64,000 bases of DNA from positions 62,001 through 126,000 of the forward strand of contig JAUSDY010000016.1 in assembly GCA_030650395.1 (NCBI GenBank), in the 5' to 3' direction. Shown here one piece after another: positions 6,923-14,536 of this stretch. Positions within the stretch are counted from its first letter, which is position 1, and each line of letters starts with the position of its first letter. This stretch comes from Acidobacteriota bacterium (lineage in GTDB: Bacteria > Acidobacteriota > Vicinamibacteria > Vicinamibacterales > UBA2999). A program made the translations under genes and the position numbers. A model generated the notes under the pieces. The model saw nothing but the letters and a program-made list of their open reading frames with translations, was not told the origin of the DNA and did no database searches.

Positions 6923-9391
6923 ATGGCCCCTCTCGGCGCCTTTCTCCTCCTGCTGGCGTTTGTCCTCGCGGCTTACGCCGTCGCCTCCTCCATCGCGGGC
7001 GCGCGGCGCCGCAGCTCCCGACTCATCGAAAGCGGCATCGGCGCGTTCTACACGGTCGCCGCCGTAATGACCGTCGCATCGGGCGTCATCATCTACGCCT
7101 TCGTCGCCGGCGATTATTCGATCCGCTACGTCCAGCGTTACTCCGACGCGGTGCAGCCGGTGTTCTACCGCATCACCTCGTACTGGGGCGGCCTCGACGG
7201 CTCGGTGATGTTCTGGGTGTTTCTGCTGTCGTGTTTCGGCGCGGTCGCGGTGAAGGTGAACCGCGAGCGCCATCGCGAATTGATCCCGTACGTGGTGGCC
7301 GTGATCGCATCGGTGGAGATGTTCTTCCTCTTCCTGATGATCATCCACAACAATCCGTTCTCCACTTATCTGACGGAGTCGCCGACCGACGGCCGTGGCC
7401 TCAATCCGCTGCTGCAGAACTTCTACATGGCGATCCATCCGCCGACGATGTACCTCGGCTTCGTCGGGCTGACCATTCCGTTCGCGTTCGGCATGGCGGC
7501 GCTCTTCACGGGACACCTGGACGACTCATGGCTGCGCGCGGTGCGGCGCTGGACGATGTTCTCGTGGTTCTTCCTGTCGCTGGGCCTGACGCTCGGCATG
7601 CTGTGGGCTTACGAAGAGCTTGGCTGGGGCGGCTACTGGGGCTGGGATCCGGTCGAGAACGCCGGCATGCTGCCGTGGTTCACGGCCACGGCGTTCCTGC
7701 ATTCGGTGATGGTCCAGGAGCGGCGCGGCATGCTGCGCGTCTGGAACGTCTCGCTCGTCATCATCACGTTCCTGCTGACCATCGTCGGCACCTTCCTCAC
7801 GCGGTCGGGCGTGGTGCAGTCGATCCACGCGTTCGGCGAAGACCCGGAGCTGGCGCGCTATTTCGTGATCTTCATGATCTCGACCACGGTGTTCAGCTTT
7901 GGCTGGGTGATCTATCGCCTGCCGATGCTGAAGGCCCGGCACGAGCTCGATTCGTGGGCGTCGAAGGAAGCCGCGTTTCTCGCCAACAACTGGGTGCTGT
8001 TGTTCTCCGCGATGTTCGTGTTGTTCGCCACGCTGTTCCCGACGATCACCGAGGCAATCAACGGCGAGCGCCTCACCGTGGGTCCGCCGTTCTTCAACCG
8101 CTGGATGGTGCCGATCGGGTTGATCCTGCTGGTGCTGACCGGCGTCGGGCCGCTGCTGGCGTGGCGCAAGTCCACCATCAGCAACCTGAAGGATCAGTTC
8201 CTGTGGCCGACCGTGTCGGCTCTGGTCGTGGGCGGAACCATGCTCGCCCTTGGCGTGCGGGTGTGGGGCTCGGGCGTCTGCTTCACGCTCGCCGGTTTCG
8301 TGATGGGCACCCTCACGCAGGAAATGATCCGCGGCGCCAACGTGCGGCGTGGCATGACGGGCACCGACTTCGTGACCGCGATCATCGGTCTGGTCTCTCG
8401 CAACAAGCGACGCTACGGCGGCTACACCGTTCACGTCGGCATCGTCTTGATCTTCCTCGGCTTTGCGGGCGAAGGCTTCAGCCGCGATGAGCAGCTCCTG
8501 CTCAAGCCGGGCCAGGAAGCCACCGTTGGCGATTACACGCTGCACCTCGATGCCATTCGTGTGACAGACGATGGGCAGAAGCAGATGATCACCGGGCACA
8601 TCACGGTCAAAGACAAGACCGGCGAAGTGATCGAACAGATGCGGCCGGCGAAATGGTTCTTCCGCAAGCACGAGCAGGAGCCGACGACCGAAGTCGCGAT
8701 TCGACGGACGATCGCGGAAGACCTCTACATCGTGATGCCGGCGTTCGAGCTCGAAGAGCAGACCGCCAGCGTCGAGGTGCACATCAACCCGCTGGTCAAC
8801 TGGGTGTGGTTCGGGTTCGCCGTTCTCGCCCTCGGTACCGGCATCGCGCTGTTGCCGGAAACAGCCATCACGTTCGCGGTGGCAAGACTGCCGGCCGAAG
8901 CGCTGACGGCGTCGCTACTCATCCTGTCGATATTGCTGTCGGGCGGCATGGCCAGCGCGCAGCACGTCGAGACTGGGCAGGATCCGCGGTTGCAGCTCTC
9001 GTCGCCGAAGGCGAGGGAAGTCGCGCATAAGTTGGCCTGCTGGTGCGGCGGCTGCTCGAAGCTGCCGGTCGGCCAGTGTTCGTGCGGGCACTGCGCGATC
9101 GAGCGCAGCAAGATTGACGGGATGTTGAAAGAAGGCAAGGACGAGAAGCAGATCATCGACTTCTATGTCGCGACCTATGGCGGGAACCAGATCTTGAGCG
9201 AGCCGCCCAATAGCGGATCCGGGCGCGTGGCGTGGCTGATGCCGATCGTCGTGGGCGCGGGCGGTTTCCTGACCGCGGCGTACCTGGCGATGCGCTGGTC
9301 GCGCCGTTCCGCCTTCGCGGGCGCACCCACGGGCGCCGAAGATCCCGAGATGGCGGCGCGGCTCGATCAAGAGCTGCGCAACCTCGACTGA
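6923..9391 (+). CDS. ccmF: CcmF-CcmH fusion (heme lyase plus thiol-reductase domain)
   Basis: 822 residues. Residues 1-650 are CcmF: many membrane segments, the WWD heme-handling motif GWGGYWGWDPVENAGMLPW (about 234-252), conserved periplasmic His and Trp residues, and a large periplasmic loop. A new signal-like segment (SLLILSILLSGGMASAQ) then leads into a CcmH/CycL-type domain with REVAHKLACWCGGC and a further QCSCGHC cluster (about 704-725). A membrane helix and a short tail end the protein. CcmH normally reduces the apocytochrome CxxCH thiols while CcmF ligates heme; fusing them couples both steps. The extra Cys pair is unusual. The stop overlaps the next ATG by one base. Confidence 0.93.
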   Translation: MAPLGAFLLLLAFVLAAYAVASSIAGARRRSSRLIESGIGAFYTVAAVMTVASGVIIYAFVAGDYSIRYVQRYSDAVQPVFYRITSYWGGLDGSVMFWVFLLSCFGAVAVKVNRERHRELIPYVVAVIASVEMFFLFLMIIHNNPFSTYLTESPTDGRGLNPLLQNFYMAIHPPTMYLGFVGLTIPFAFGMAALFTGHLDDSWLRAVRRWTMFSWFFLSLGLTLGMLWAYEELGWGGYWGWDPVENAGMLPWFTATAFLHSVMVQERRGMLRVWNVSLVIITFLLTIVGTFLTRSGVVQSIHAFGEDPELARYFVIFMISTTVFSFGWVIYRLPMLKARHELDSWASKEAAFLANNWVLLFSAMFVLFATLFPTITEAINGERLTVGPPFFNRWMVPIGLILLVLTGVGPLLAWRKSTISNLKDQFLWPTVSALVVGGTMLALGVRVWGSGVCFTLAGFVMGTLTQEMIRGANVRRGMTGTDFVTAIIGLVSRNKRRYGGYTVHVGIVLIFLGFAGEGFSRDEQLLLKPGQEATVGDYTLHLDAIRVTDDGQKQMITGHITVKDKTGEVIEQMRPAKWFFRKHEQEPTTEVAIRRTIAEDLYIVMPAFELEEQTASVEVHINPLVNWVWFGFAVLALGTGIALLPETAITFAVARLPAEALTASLLILSILLSGGMASAQHVETGQDPRLQLSSPKAREVAHKLACWCGGCSKLPVGQCSCGHCAIERSKIDGMLKEGKDEKQIIDFYVATYGGNQILSEPPNSGSGRVAWLMPIVVGAGGFLTAAYLAMRWSRRSAFAGAPTGAEDPEMAARLDQELRNLD

Positions 9392-9996
9392 TGGCCCGGA
9401 CCGCAGCCGCGGACGACAAACCTAAAGGTTTGTCGCCACGTGAGGGTTTGTCGCCACGCGAAGGTTTGTCGCCACTTGAAGAACCGTTCCTGCGGCCCTG
9501 GCAGTTTTTCCTGCTCGGCGGCATGCTGGCCGCCACCGCCACAGTGATCGTCGCCACCGGGCAATCGCCGGCCAACATCATCATCCTCAGCCTGACCGTC
9601 GTCGCGGTGAGCTTCGTGGGCCTTGGCGCGTATCGCATGCTGGCCCCGCTGGTCCAGGCCGACGTCGAGACCCCAGCCTTGATCGGTGGCCGCACGCGTA
9701 TTGCGCTGGAGCGTGAGAAGGCGCTGGTGTTGCGCTCGCTCAAAGAGCTCGAGTTCGATTTTGCGATGGGGAAGATGTCGAAGGCCGACTTCGACGAGAT
9801 GGCTGGCCGGCTTCGCCGCCGCGCCGTCGGTTTGATGCGCCAGCTCGACGCCGGTGGCGGGTATCGCGAGCAAATCGAAAAGGAAGTGGCGAAGCGGCTC
9901 GGCCAACCACTCGTTGAAGGTTTGTCCGCTTGCGAATGCGGCACGACCAACGATCCCGACGCGCGGTTCTGCAAGTCCTGCGGAGCGAAGCTATGA
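9391..9996 (+). CDS. CcmI-like membrane protein with C-terminal zinc ribbon
   Basis: 201 residues. It begins at ATG 9391, overlapping the ccmF stop (TGATG). An N-terminal repeat-derived segment DKPKGLSPREGLSPREGLSPLE (written in pieces: DKPKGLSP, REGLSP, REGLSP) precedes two membrane helices. Next comes a charged helical region resembling the CcmI/DUF-type 'EREKALVLRSLKELEFD' arm, and last a four-Cys zinc ribbon CECGTTNDPDARFCKSCGAK. Position in the ccm operon suggests a role in apocytochrome handling. No experimentally studied homologue is known to me. The repeat peptide comes from the palindrome at 9414-9480. Confidence 0.7.
   Translation: MARTAAADDKPKGLSPREGLSPREGLSPLEEPFLRPWQFFLLGGMLAATATVIVATGQSPANIIILSLTVVAVSFVGLGAYRMLAPLVQADVETPALIGGRTRIALEREKALVLRSLKELEFDFAMGKMSKADFDEMAGRLRRRAVGLMRQLDAGGGYREQIEKEVAKRLGQPLVEGLSACECGTTNDPDARFCKSCGAKL
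9414..9480. repeat. Family A palindrome extended by 18-bp tandem units
   Basis: Perfect palindrome 9414-9435 (arms CGACAAACC/GGTTTGTCG, loop TAAA). From 9427 onward the right half is iterated as three exact-length 18-bp units, each starting GGTTTGTCGCCAC (9427-9444, 9445-9462, 9463-9480). Because 18 is a multiple of three, the expansion keeps the frame and yields GLSPRE, GLSPRE, GLSPLE. A lone half site, GGTTTGTCCGC, recurs near 9919 in the same gene. Confidence 0.92.
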
Positions 9997-11222
9997 GGCG
10001 GTCTGCTTTCTGCCTTCTGCCTTTTGCCTTTTGCCTTGTCACGGTGGCGCCGGCATTTGCGCAAGTCGCGATGCCCGATTCGAGCGCGATTGCCGGCACG
10101 CCGCTGCCCGCGCCAGAGCTTCCGGACCGAACGGTCATCGTGCGCGTGGTTCGCGAGCGCATGGGCAACAACATCGCCGGGCAGCCAGTGACGCTGCGTG
10201 TGGGCAACGCCACCCGCACCGCCACCACCGACGCGCAGGGCCGCGCGCAGTTCGACGGTCTGACCGCGGGCACGCTGGTGCAGGCCACGACCACGGTCGA
10301 CGGTGAGGTGCTCACGTCGCAGGAGTTTCCGGTTCCGGCACAAGGCGGCGTGCGCGTTGCGCTGATCGCCGGCATTCAAAAGGCGGCCGCCGCCGAGCAG
10401 GCCGCCGCCGCGGCCGGCGCCCGCGAACCGGCACGGCCCGGCGTGGTCGAGTTCGGCCCCGAGTCGCGCCTCATCCTCGAGTTCCAGGACGACAACCTGA
10501 CGTTGTTCTACATTCTCGAAGTGATCAACAATGCGCGCACGCCAATCGACATCGGCGGCCCGCTGATTCTCGAGCTGCCGACCGGCGCCTCCGGAGCGGT
10601 GATGCTGGAGGGCTCGTCGCCGCAGGCCAGCGTACTGGCCGCGCGGGTCACCATCACCGGGCCGTTTCCGCCTGGCAAGCTGGTAGCGCAAGTCGGCTTC
10701 TCACTGCCCAACGCAGGTTCGGATCTCGTGCTGACGCAGAAATGGCCGGCGGCGTTTTCGCAGATTTTCATCGCCGCCGAGAAGATCGGGCCGATGCAGA
10801 TGTCGTCGTCGCAGTTGACCGACGTTCGCGAGACACAAACCGAGGGCGGTGTGTTCATCATGGGAACCGGCGGCCGCATCGAGCCGGGTGGCACCTTGAC
10901 GGTAAACCTCACGGGCATGCCCGCCGCAAGCCACACGGCCCGTAACGCCGCTCTCGCGATCGTGGTGCTGATTCTCGGCATCGGGTTGTGGCTGGCGTTA
11001 ACGCCGGGCTCGGCCAGGGCCGCGCAGGAGGGCCGGCTGGCCGGCAAACGCGAGCGGCTGATGGGCGACATCGTGACCCTCGAGCGCAAGCGCCGCACGC
11101 GCGCACTGACCGAAGCCGAACAAGCGCGCCTGCAGCGGCTCACCGCCGATCTCGAGCGCGTGCTGGCGTCACTCGATCAGGCCCCGGCGTCACGAGACGA
11201 GGGCGTCCACCTCCGCGCGTGA
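9993..11222 (+). CDS. Secreted membrane-anchored protein in the ccm operon, unknown function
   Basis: 409 residues from ATG 9993 (ATGA overlap with the previous stop). It has a signal peptide whose hydrophobic core FCLLPFAFCL is encoded by four heptamers. A carboxypeptidase-regulatory-like beta domain follows (TVIVRVVRERMGNNIAGQPVTLRV...GRAQFDGLTAG), then an Ala-rich linker and a beta-rich domain. One membrane helix (ALAIVVLILGIGLWLAL) and a cytoplasmic coiled coil (LERKRRTRALTEAEQARLQRL) complete it. Its place between the zinc-ribbon gene and ccmA suggests a part in cytochrome maturation or assembly. I do not recognise a named family. Confidence 0.6.
   Translation: MRRSAFCLLPFAFCLVTVAPAFAQVAMPDSSAIAGTPLPAPELPDRTVIVRVVRERMGNNIAGQPVTLRVGNATRTATTDAQGRAQFDGLTAGTLVQATTTVDGEVLTSQEFPVPAQGGVRVALIAGIQKAAAAEQAAAAAGAREPARPGVVEFGPESRLILEFQDDNLTLFYILEVINNARTPIDIGGPLILELPTGASGAVMLEGSSPQASVLAARVTITGPFPPGKLVAQVGFSLPNAGSDLVLTQKWPAAFSQIFIAAEKIGPMQMSSSQLTDVRETQTEGGVFIMGTGGRIEPGGTLTVNLTGMPAASHTARNAALAIVVLILGIGLWLALTPGSARAAQEGRLAGKRERLMGDIVTLERKRRTRALTEAEQARLQRLTADLERVLASLDQAPASRDEGVHLRA
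10008..10035. repeat. Four heptamers (TTCTGCC/TTTTGCC) in a signal peptide
   Basis: TTCTGCC twice followed by TTTTGCC twice, contiguous. Read on the minus strand this is the GGCAGAA family also present at 12734-12761 between ccmB and ccmC. Here the repeat is coding and supplies the Phe/Leu/Cys-rich core of the signal peptide of the gene starting at 9993. Confidence 0.9.
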
Positions 11223-11245
11223 CGCGCGACGGTGGACAAGCCGAC

Positions 11246-12052
11246 ATGAACAGCGATTTTGAACGCCTGGCCGTCGTCGATGTCGCGCGGCACTACGGCC
11301 GGCGCAAGGCGCTCTCCCAAATCAATTTCACCTGTGCGAGCGGAGAGATCGTCGGCCTGCTCGGACCGAACGGCGCGGGCAAGTCGACCCTCCTGAATAT
11401 TCTCGCCACATTGCTTGCGCCATCGATCGGCCGCGTCGAGTACGGCGAACGAACGGTGGCCGACGGCGGCGCCGAGGTGCGTGCCCGCATCGGCATGCTC
11501 GGTCACGATCTGTTCCTGTATCCGGAGCTGACGGCCCGGGAAAACCTCTCGTTCTTCGCGCAGTTGTATGGCCTGAGCGACATCCCAACGATTGTGCGCG
11601 CCGCGCTCGAACGTGCCGGCCTCGCCGATCGAGGTGACGACTTCGTGTCGGGTTTTTCGCGCGGCATGCGGCAGCGAGTGGCGCTCGAACGGGCGCTGCT
11701 GCATGAGCCGCGCCTGATCCTGCTCGACGAGCCTTTCACCGGTCTCGATCAAGCGTCGGCGTCTGCACTGGTCGCCCGCCTGCGGGAGCGCCAGCGCGCC
11801 GGCTGCATGGTGGTCGTGGCGACGCACGACCTCGACGTCGCCGACGGGTTGTTGACGCGCGCCATCTACTTGAAGAACGGCCGCATCGTCGGCACCGATA
11901 CCGACAGCCGCGGCCTGGCCGATCGCTACCGGCGGGCCATTAACAACTCAGGTGGCGACAAACCTTTCTTGTCCGCCGACTTGTCCGCCGAAGCGCTTCG
12001 CGCGAAGGTGGAAGCGCCTGGCGCGAAGGTGGAAGGTTTGTCGAAATCATGA
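11246..12052 (+). CDS. ccmA: CcmA, ATP-binding subunit of the heme-related ABC transporter
   Basis: 268 residues. The ABC ATPase motifs are Walker A GLLGPNGAGKSTLL, Q-loop region MLGHDLFLYPELT, signature VSGFSRGMRQRVALERAL, Walker B LILLDEPFTGLD and the H-loop VATHDLDV. With CcmB and CcmC it releases holo-CcmE from CcmC using ATP. The start is ATG 11246, 23 nt after the previous stop. The last 33 residues (from GGDKPFLSADLS to VEGLSKS) are not part of the normal domain. They come from a split palindromic repeat at 11951-12043. The stop overlaps ccmB by ATGA. Confidence 0.93.
   Translation: MNSDFERLAVVDVARHYGRRKALSQINFTCASGEIVGLLGPNGAGKSTLLNILATLLAPSIGRVEYGERTVADGGAEVRARIGMLGHDLFLYPELTARENLSFFAQLYGLSDIPTIVRAALERAGLADRGDDFVSGFSRGMRQRVALERALLHEPRLILLDEPFTGLDQASASALVARLRERQRAGCMVVVATHDLDVADGLLTRAIYLKNGRIVGTDTDSRGLADRYRRAINNSGGDKPFLSADLSAEALRAKVEAPGAKVEGLSKS
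11951..12043. repeat. Split family A element with nested repeats
   Basis: The outer halves GGTGGCGACAAACCTT (11951-11966) and AAGGTTTGTCG (12033-12043) are the two arms of the family A palindrome pulled apart by 66 bp. The insert contains CTTGTCCGCCGA twice and GGCGCGAAGGTGG-like units twice. All of it is translated as the C-terminal tail of CcmA, so it looks like repeats inserted within a repeat. Confidence 0.8.
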
Positions 12053-12732
12053 GCGCTTTTTTCCGCGTCGCGTGGCATGTGATGCGCAAGGACCTCACGG
12101 TCGAAGTGCGCAGCAAGGAAGTGCTGCTGACCACACTGTTCTTCGCCGTCTCGGTCGTGCTGGTGTTCTCATTTGCGATCGTCCGCGAAGGCCGCGCCCC
12201 GGACGATGTGGCGGCGGGCATTTTGTGGGTGGCGATCTCGTTTTCCGGCACTCTTGCCATGGGCCGCACCTTCGAGCGCGAGCGCTACAACGACACCTTG
12301 CGAGCGCTCATCCTGGCGCCGGCCGAACGCCCCGCGATCTACACCGGCAAGCTGCTCGGGCTGTTGTTGTTGCTCGGCCTGGTCGAGATCGTGCTGGTGC
12401 CGCTCATCGGGTTGCTGTTCAACGCGCCGATCCTGGCGTACCCGGGCATGCTGGCGGCGCTGCTCCTGCTCGGCACGCTGGGCTTTGCCGCGGTCGGCAC
12501 GTTGTTCGCCGCGATGCTGGTGCGCGTGCGCAGCCGCGACACGCTGCTGCCGGTATTGCTGTATCCCATCACCATTCCGGTGATGATTGCCGGCGTGCGC
12601 GGCACGGCCGCGCTGTTTCAGGCCGCGCCGGACGAGTCGATGGCGCGCTTCTGGATTGCGCTACTGATCTTCTGGGACGCGATTTTCGTGACCCTCGCGC
12701 TCTGGACGTTCGAGCCTGTAATGACGGAGTGA
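12049..12732 (+). CDS. ccmB: CcmB, heme exporter-type permease
   Basis: 227 residues with six membrane segments. A conserved CcmB-type N-terminus (WHVMRKDLTVEVRSKEVLLTT), FERERYNDTLRALILAP and the Pro-rich PVLLYPITIPVMIAG loop are visible. It is the membrane partner of CcmA in the complex that frees heme-loaded CcmE. It starts at ATG 12049 inside the ccmA stop (ATGA). A heptamer repeat (12734-12761) separates it from ccmC. Confidence 0.93.
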   Translation: MSAFFRVAWHVMRKDLTVEVRSKEVLLTTLFFAVSVVLVFSFAIVREGRAPDDVAAGILWVAISFSGTLAMGRTFERERYNDTLRALILAPAERPAIYTGKLLGLLLLLGLVEIVLVPLIGLLFNAPILAYPGMLAALLLLGTLGFAAVGTLFAAMLVRVRSRDTLLPVLLYPITIPVMIAGVRGTAALFQAAPDESMARFWIALLIFWDAIFVTLALWTFEPVMTE

Positions 12733-12733
12733 C

Positions 12734-12761
12734 GAAAGGCAGAAGGCAGAAGGCAGAAGAA
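12734..12761. repeat. Heptamer repeat GAAAGGC/AGAAGGC between ccmB and ccmC
   Basis: GAAAGGC, AGAAGGC, AGAAGGC, AGAAGAA: four units of 7 bp. They begin directly after the ccmB stop and lie 25 nt before the ccmC ATG. The repeat is the reverse complement of the TTCTGCC repeat at 10008-10035 in the same operon. Confidence 0.88.
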
Positions 12762-12785
12762 CGGCATAGAATTCAAGACGCAGCA

Positions 12786-13445
12786 ATGAAGCACCTCACG
12801 ACACCCTTCATCGGCATCTCCGCGGCCATGCTCGCCGTGGCGCCGTGGATTATCAACGCCGCGCCCTACGAGTCGACGATGGGGCTCGTGCAGAAGGTGT
12901 TCTATTTTCATTTTCCAGCGGCGATTCTGTTCCTGCTCGCGGCCACGATCTGCGGCGTGAGCAGCGCCATCTTCCTGTTCGGCAAGCGGCCGAACGCCGA
13001 TGGCTGGGCGATCGCGGCGGCCGAGTTGGGCCTGGTGTTCGGCTCGTTGACCCTGGTCACGGGTCCCTTGTGGGCGCGTAAGGCGTGGGGCGTCTGGTGG
13101 GTCTGGGACCCGCGGCTGACGTCGAGCCTGCTCCTATGGATGATCTTCAGCGCCTATTTACTGCTGAGAAAATACGGCGGACCCGGCTCCGACAAGCTCG
13201 GCGCCGGCATGGCGTTGTTCGGCATGGCAAACGTGCCGTTCATCTACGTGTCGGTGAATGTGTGGCGCACGCTCCATCCGCAGACGTCGGTGGTGCCGAC
13301 GCTGCCCGCCGACATGGGCATCCCGCTCTGGTTCTGTTTTGCGGCCATGACCATGTTGTTCTTGTCGCTGCTCAGCCTCAGGGCGCGGCTGGAGCATCAA
13401 CGGGCCCGCGTCGAAGCCCTTTACCTCGCCGAGGACGAAGCGTGA
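12786..13445 (+). CDS. ccmC: CcmC, heme transfer protein to CcmE
   Basis: 219 residues with six membrane helices. The WWD motif of the heme-handling protein family appears as WGVWWVWDPRLTSSLLLW. A His before it (FYFHFPAAI) and a second His after it (RTLHPQ) fit the heme axial ligands. CcmC loads heme onto CcmE. The start is ATG 12786; the open frame extends far upstream through ccmB in another frame and is not used. The stop TGA overlaps the next ATG. Confidence 0.94.
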   Translation: MKHLTTPFIGISAAMLAVAPWIINAAPYESTMGLVQKVFYFHFPAAILFLLAATICGVSSAIFLFGKRPNADGWAIAAAELGLVFGSLTLVTGPLWARKAWGVWWVWDPRLTSSLLLWMIFSAYLLLRKYGGPGSDKLGAGMALFGMANVPFIYVSVNVWRTLHPQTSVVPTLPADMGIPLWFCFAAMTMLFLSLLSLRARLEHQRARVEALYLAEDEA

Positions 13446-13708
13446 TGTCTTTCCTTCGAATTCTTCTGGTGCTTGCGGCTCTCGCTTTTGGCGCGCCGCC
13501 CGCGATCGCCGCACAACAACCGCCGCCGCAGAGCGAGTTCGTGCCGGTGGATGAGATTCCACCCGGCGAGCAGATTCCCGCCATTAACCTCGTCGCAGCC
13601 GCCTATGGCTTCGTGTGGGTCGTGCTGCTTGGCTACGTGTGGTCGATCGCGCGCCGGCTCCAGAAAGTGGAGGCAGAGCTCGTGGACCTCGAATCCCGGA
13701 AGCGCTGA
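13445..13708 (+). CDS. CcmD-like small membrane protein
   Basis: 87 residues. A signal or anchor segment (ILLVLAALAFGAPPAIAA) is followed by a proline-rich linker. The CcmD signature is a single helix, AAYGFVWVVLLGYVWSIARRLQKVEAEL, with positive charges after it. CcmD stabilises the CcmABC-CcmE complex. The N-terminal extension makes it longer than E. coli CcmD (about 69 residues). It overlaps both neighbours by one base. Confidence 0.75.
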   Translation: MSFLRILLVLAALAFGAPPAIAAQQPPPQSEFVPVDEIPPGEQIPAINLVAAAYGFVWVVLLGYVWSIARRLQKVEAELVDLESRKR

Positions 13709-13857
13709 TGGAGATCGGCGTCCCGACCGCCGCGCATTTCATCTTCATCCCGGCCGTGCTGATTATCGGCCTCGTGATTGGATGGATCCTCGGGTCGCGC
13801 GCCGCGCAAGATGCGATGGCGATGGAGATGAAGCGACGCGACGAGCGCCGGAAGTAG
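13708..13857 (+). CDS. Small single-helix membrane protein, last ccm operon gene
   Basis: 49 residues, MEIGVPTAAHFIFIPAVLIIGLVIGWILGSRAAQ... (one hydrophobic helix with GxxxGxxxG-type small residues and a charged tail). It starts at ATG 13708, overlapping the ccmD-like stop, so translation is probably coupled. The family is not recognised; it may be an additional CcmD-type accessory subunit. Confidence 0.6.
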   Translation: MEIGVPTAAHFIFIPAVLIIGLVIGWILGSRAAQDAMAMEMKRRDERRK

Positions 13858-13902
13858 CGCCTCTTTTCTTTGGCAGTTTATCTTCGTATTCATTAGCCTG
13901 TG

Positions 13903-14131
13903 CGCCAGCGCGAATGAGCATCTCCCGGCGTTCGCGCGCCCGGCGTCAGGGCATGAATGCTCTGCGAGAGGGCTCTCGCTCGGCGGTCAAATCTCCCTCG
14001 GCGCATTAATCGCTTTAGCGATGGACGTCTAAATCCGCACGGCGCCTGCATGGCCTCCGGTCGATTTGACGAGGAATTCTTGTGGTCGCCTCGCTCCCGC
14101 ACCCGCCGGGAGATGCTCATTCGCGCTGGCG
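13903..14131. mobile_element. MITE-like element, copy 1 (229 bp, perfect 28-bp TIRs)
   Basis: Bases 13903-13930 (CGCCAGCGCGAATGAGCATC...) are the exact reverse complement of 14104-14131, giving 28-bp perfect terminal inverted repeats. The interior aligns base for base, in inverted orientation, with the element at 14537-14767. It also contains a TTTA-loop hairpin ATCGC/GCGAT at 14009-14022. There is no transposase, and no clear target-site duplication was seen. Confidence 0.88.
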
Positions 14132-14210
14132 GCGCGGCCGACCGTTGCAATGTCCCGCGGATAGTGAAGTTGTCCGACCGGGCAATTTGCCCGCTCGTCA
14201 AAAGAATGTC

Positions 14211-14536
14211 ATGAAGCGCGCGAAGTCACTGTCGATCAATTTGCTCGTAGGACTCGCCTTCGGCTGTCACCAGACAGTGCCGAACAAACTTACCGAAGAT
14301 ATCTGGACCCTTGAAATCGCGATGGTTCTCGCTCAACCAGACGCTGCTCTTGATCGGGTATGGTTTATCGTTCGGAATGTTTCAGACCATGCTCGTCTAG
14401 CTTGCGTTCAGCCGTCTTGGTCCGTCACGCGAGGGGATGGTTCACCATTCAGGATGACGCCGGGCCCATACCGCACCTGGCAGCTGTGAGGAGATCGACG
14501 AGTTTCGCCTTGTGTTGCCTGCTCAAACAATGCCGC
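14211..14536 (+). pseudogene. Degraded small lipoprotein gene between two MITE-like elements
   Basis: An ATG at 14211 opens a 92-residue frame with a lipobox-like start (LSINLLVGLAFGC) and mixed-charge sequence (TEDIWTLEIAMVLAQP, WFIVRNVSDHARLAC), ending at TGA 14487-14489. One base out of frame, the reading continues as CEEIDEFRLVLPAQTMP until the second element begins at 14537. This suggests a frameshifted and truncated gene. It is distinctly less GC-rich than its surroundings. The family is not recognised; it could also be a short intact lipoprotein. Confidence 0.45.

Noticed and set aside
9916-9929. A further family A half site in the zinc-ribbon gene
   Set aside because: Only GAAGGTTTGTCC remains, without a partner arm. 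It may be a relic, but chance cannot be excluded.
14082-14211. Upstream extension of the lipoprotein frame into the MITE-like element
   Set aside because: The extension reads through element copy 1, which is repeated elsewhere and not protein-like. The ATG at 14211 with a lipobox is the better start.
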